In this document: positions 57,496 through 63,001 of the stretch, in pieces
How positions within the stretch are numbered: position 1 is the stretch's first letter
How the letters are laid out: each line of letters begins with the position of its first letter
Program-made: the position numbers and the translations under genes
Notes under the pieces: generated by a model
What the model saw: the letters and a program-made list of their open reading frames with translations, nothing else
What the model was told of the DNA's origin: nothing
Database searches by the model: none
Origin: Saccharopolyspora rectivirgula DSM 43747
Lineage (GTDB): Bacteria > Actinomycetota > Actinomycetes > Mycobacteriales > Pseudonocardiaceae
Assembly: GCF_000497205.1 (NCBI RefSeq)
Contig: NZ_AYJW01000014.1
Location: forward strand, 1-63,001
DNA: 63,001 bases
Reading direction: 5' to 3'

Positions 57496-58616
57496 ATGAC
57501 CGCGCACATCCCGGCCACACTGGTTCTGGAGGACGGCCGGATCTTTCGCGGGAAGGCTTACGGCGAGGTCGGCAAGACCCTCGGCGAGGTGGTCTTCACC
57601 ACCGGCATGACCGGTTACCAGGAAACCCTGACCGACCCGTCGTACCACCGCCAGATCGTGGTGCAGACCGCGCCGCAGATCGGCAACACCGGTTGGAACG
57701 AGGAGGACAACGAGTCCAACCGCATCTGGGTCGCCGGCTACGCGGTGCGCGACCCCGCGCGCATCCCGTCGAACTGGCGTTCCCGCCGATCGCTGGAGGA
57801 GGAGCTGCAGCGCCAGGGGGTCGTCGGCATCGCCGGGATCGACACCCGTTCGCTGACCCGGCACGTACGCGAGTTCGGCGCCATGCGCGGCGGCATCTTC
57901 TCCGGGGACGCGCTGCGCTCGGACGAGGAGATGATCGCCGAGGTGGCCGCCAGCGACGGCATGGTCGGCGCTTCGCTCGTCACGGACGTGACCACCGCCG
58001 AGCCCTACGTGGTGCCGGCCAAGGGGGAGAAGCGGTTCACCGTCGCCGCCCTGGACCTGGGCATCAAGGCCAACACCCCGCGGATGATGTCCGAGCGGGG
58101 CATCGAGGTGCACGTGCTGCCGGCGAGCGCCACGTTCGACGAGGTGCTCTCGATCGGACCGGACGGGGTGTTCCTGTCCAACGGCCCCGGTGACCCGGCC
58201 ACCACCGACCAGCAGGTGGAGGTGGCCCGGCAGGTGCTGGACCGCAAGCTGCCCCTGTTCGGTATCTGCTTCGGCAACCAGATCCTCGGCCGTGCGCTCG
58301 GCCGCGGCACCTACAAGCTCCAGTACGGGCACCGCGGGAGCAACATCCCGGTGATCGACGCGGCCACCGGCAAGGTCTCCATCACCTCGCAGAACCACGG
58401 GTTCGCGGTGGAAGGCGAGCCGGGCGAGCAGTTCAGCACCGATTTCGGCCGTGCCGTGGTCAGCCACCACTGCGCCAACGACGGCGCGGTGGAAGGGCTG
58501 GCGCTGCTGGACGGGCCGGCGTTCAGCGTCCAGTACCACCCCGAAGCGGCAGCCGGCCCGCACGACGCCGCGCCGCTGTTCGACAAGTTCGTTGAGTTGA
58601 TGAGTGAGGCACGCTG

Positions 58617-58617
<1 letters not shown>
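57496..58617 (+). CDS. carA: Carbamoyl-phosphate synthase, small (glutaminase) chain
   Basis: A 373-residue class I amidotransferase giving ammonia to CarB. The nucleophile is C258 in [15 protein letters not shown]; the triad partners are in VQYHPEA. The N-terminal half ([26 protein letters not shown]) is the standard CPSase domain. ATG follows AGGAGGA. The stop shares one base with the carB ATG. Confidence 0.96.
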
Positions 58618-61954
<3,337 letters not shown>

Positions 61955-61958
<4 letters not shown>

Positions 61959-62797
61959 CCGGGCAGCCCGGCTTCGGTCAGCGGCTCGCGGAATCGGTGC
62001 GGGCGCGCGGTCCGCTGTGCGCCGGCATCGATCCGCACCCGTCGCTGCTGCGCTCGTGGGGCCTGACCGAGGACGCCGGCTCGCTGGAGCGCTTCGCGCT
62101 GACCGCGGTGGAGGCGCTGGCCGGTGAGGTCGCGGTGATCAAGCCGCAGTCGGCGTTCTTCGAGGTCTGCGGGTCGGCTGGGATCGCGGGGCTGGAGAAG
62201 GTGATCGAGCAGTCCCGGCAGGCGGGGGCGCTGGTGCTGCTGGACGTCAAGCGAGGGGACATCGGGTCCACGATGGCCGCTTACGCTTCGGCCTATTTGG
62301 ACTCCGGTGCACCGCTGGCCGCGGATGCGATCACCGTTTCCCCTTACCTCGGTTACGGTTCGCTGGTTCCGGCCATCGAGCTCGCCGAGCGCACCGGTCG
62401 CGGGGTGTTCGTGCTGGCCCGCACTTCCAACCCGGAGGGCGCGGAGTTGCAGCAGTCGGCCCACGGCAGCGGCGCTTCGGTCGCTCAGTCCATCGTGGAC
62501 TCCGCAGCTGAGACCAATGTGGACGTGGAACCGATGGGGCATGTCGGGGTGGTGGCCGGAGCCACGATCCGTCCCGGGGAGTTGGACTTCTCCCGGCTCA
62601 ACGGGCCGATCCTGGCGCCCGGTCTGGGCGCCCAGGGGGCGACGGTGCAGACCTTGCAGGAGGTCTTCGGTGAAGCCCTGTCGAACGTGCTGCCGGCCTC
62701 CTCCCGCGACATCCTCCGCCACGGCCCGGCGGTCAGCGACCTGCGCGCGGCGGTGAGACGGGTTCGGGACGAAGTGGCGAGCTTGGTCCACGACTGA
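61955..62797 (+). CDS. pyrF: Orotidine 5'-phosphate decarboxylase (type 2)
   Basis: A 280-residue TIM-barrel enzyme making UMP from OMP. The catalytic lysine is K99 in [27 protein letters not shown] and [11 protein letters not shown] bind phosphate. The long form is the type common in actinobacteria. Start GTG overlaps the carB stop. pyrD is not in this operon. A strong terminator follows. Confidence 0.94.
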
Positions 62798-62808
62798 GCG
62801 CCAGAACG

Positions 62809-62845
62809 AAGGGGCCTTTGCCGATGCAACCGGCAAAGGCCCCTT
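62809..62845 (+). terminator. Terminator of the pyr operon
   Basis: AAGGGGCCTTTGCCG (62809-62823) pairs perfectly with CGGCAAAGGCCCCTT (62831-62845), followed by TT. The 15-bp stem with a 7-base loop lies 12 bases after the pyrF stop. Confidence 0.9.
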
Positions 62846-62915
62846 TTCGTCCAGCGTTGTTTGCTTTCGAGAATGTGGATGCGAATCCCCTGTCCGATAA
62901 CTGCTCGATTCATTA

Positions 62916-63001
62916 GAGCGTGTCTCACTTGGCTTGTTTGAGCTTCTTGAAGCAGGTCAGTGCGGCGGCGAGGGCGAGGAAGCCTTTGAAGGCATCGGCG
63001 C
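62916..63001 (-). mobile_element. End of an insertion sequence, probably IS5 family
   Basis: From about 62916 the sequence GAGCGTGTCTCACTT has the look of an IS terminal repeat, preceded by TTA, a target of the TNA type used by some IS5-group elements. The transposase gene enters from the right. The other end is outside the window, so the element cannot be fully named. Confidence 0.6.
62925..63001 (-). CDS. IS transposase, C-terminal fragment
   Basis: The last 24 codons of a minus-strand gene cut by the window edge: ADAFKGFLALAAALTCF then KKLKQAK and stop. An F-x-x-F-L-x-L-A-A-x-L-T-C-F-K-K-L end is typical of IS5-family transposases that finish a few bases from the terminal repeat. The stop codon is within the presumed inverted repeat region. 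Confidence 0.65.
   Translation of the reverse strand, partial: ADAFKGFLALAAALTCFKKLKQAK

Overview
The window reads as chromosomal core of a high-GC actinomycete. Many starts are GTG or TTG, genes are tightly coupled through ATGA/GTGA overlaps, and a BldD-type developmental regulator, a phosphatidylinositol-phosphate synthase and a BicA-like SulP transporter are present. Gene order follows the actinobacterial blocks pdxS-pdxT-yebC-ruvCAB-yajC-secDF-apt-relA-ppi-hisS-aspS, alaS-ruvX-mltG-aroE-aroCKBQ-pepQ-efp-nusB and bldD-pyrRBC-carAB-pyrF. A Pseudonocardiaceae member such as Saccharopolyspora is the best guess; this is inference from gene content and order, not a search result.

Layout. 1-3.6 kb: remnant of an aquaporin-like gene, a YceI protein, PIP synthase and an EF-G-like GTPase. 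3.8-8.6 kb: the two PLP synthase genes pdxS and pdxT, split by a XRE-cupin regulator, an AzlCD amino-acid exporter and an APC permease. 8.7-19 kb: yebC, a DUF4262 gene, ruvCAB behind a LexA box, yajC-secD-secF, apt, relA. 19-28 kb: cyclophilin, glyoxalase-II-like hydrolase, hisS, a YibE/F membrane protein, a XRE regulator flanked by AT-richer DNA, aspS. 28-35.6 kb: an APH-fold protein, then a putative inorganic-carbon operon (small secreted protein, beta carbonic anhydrase, SulP transporter) running into rarA, a 2-hydroxyacid dehydrogenase and two small membrane-linked proteins. 35.7-48.2 kb: alaS, ruvX, mltG and the shikimate genes aroE/C/K/B/Q, interrupted by a GlcNAc/glucose-type PTS (HPr, IIC, GntR regulator divergent from IIB and IIA) and a prepilin peptidase. 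48.2-53.3 kb: a propeller-like lipoprotein, a SpeE-like protein, Ogt, pepQ, efp, nusB. 53.4-62.8 kb: bldD, then the pyr operon with a PyrR-type RNA hairpin in its leader. The right edge enters an IS element lying just after the pyrF terminator.

Most of the window is ordinary housekeeping DNA. I found no CRISPR array, no tRNA or rRNA, no phage and no obvious defence system. The parts most worth a second look are the secreted protein upstream of carbonic anhydrase and SulP, the amino-acid transport block inside pdxST with its palindromic operator and a permease lacking a normal start codon, the AT-richer XRE cassette before aspS, and the PyrR leader.
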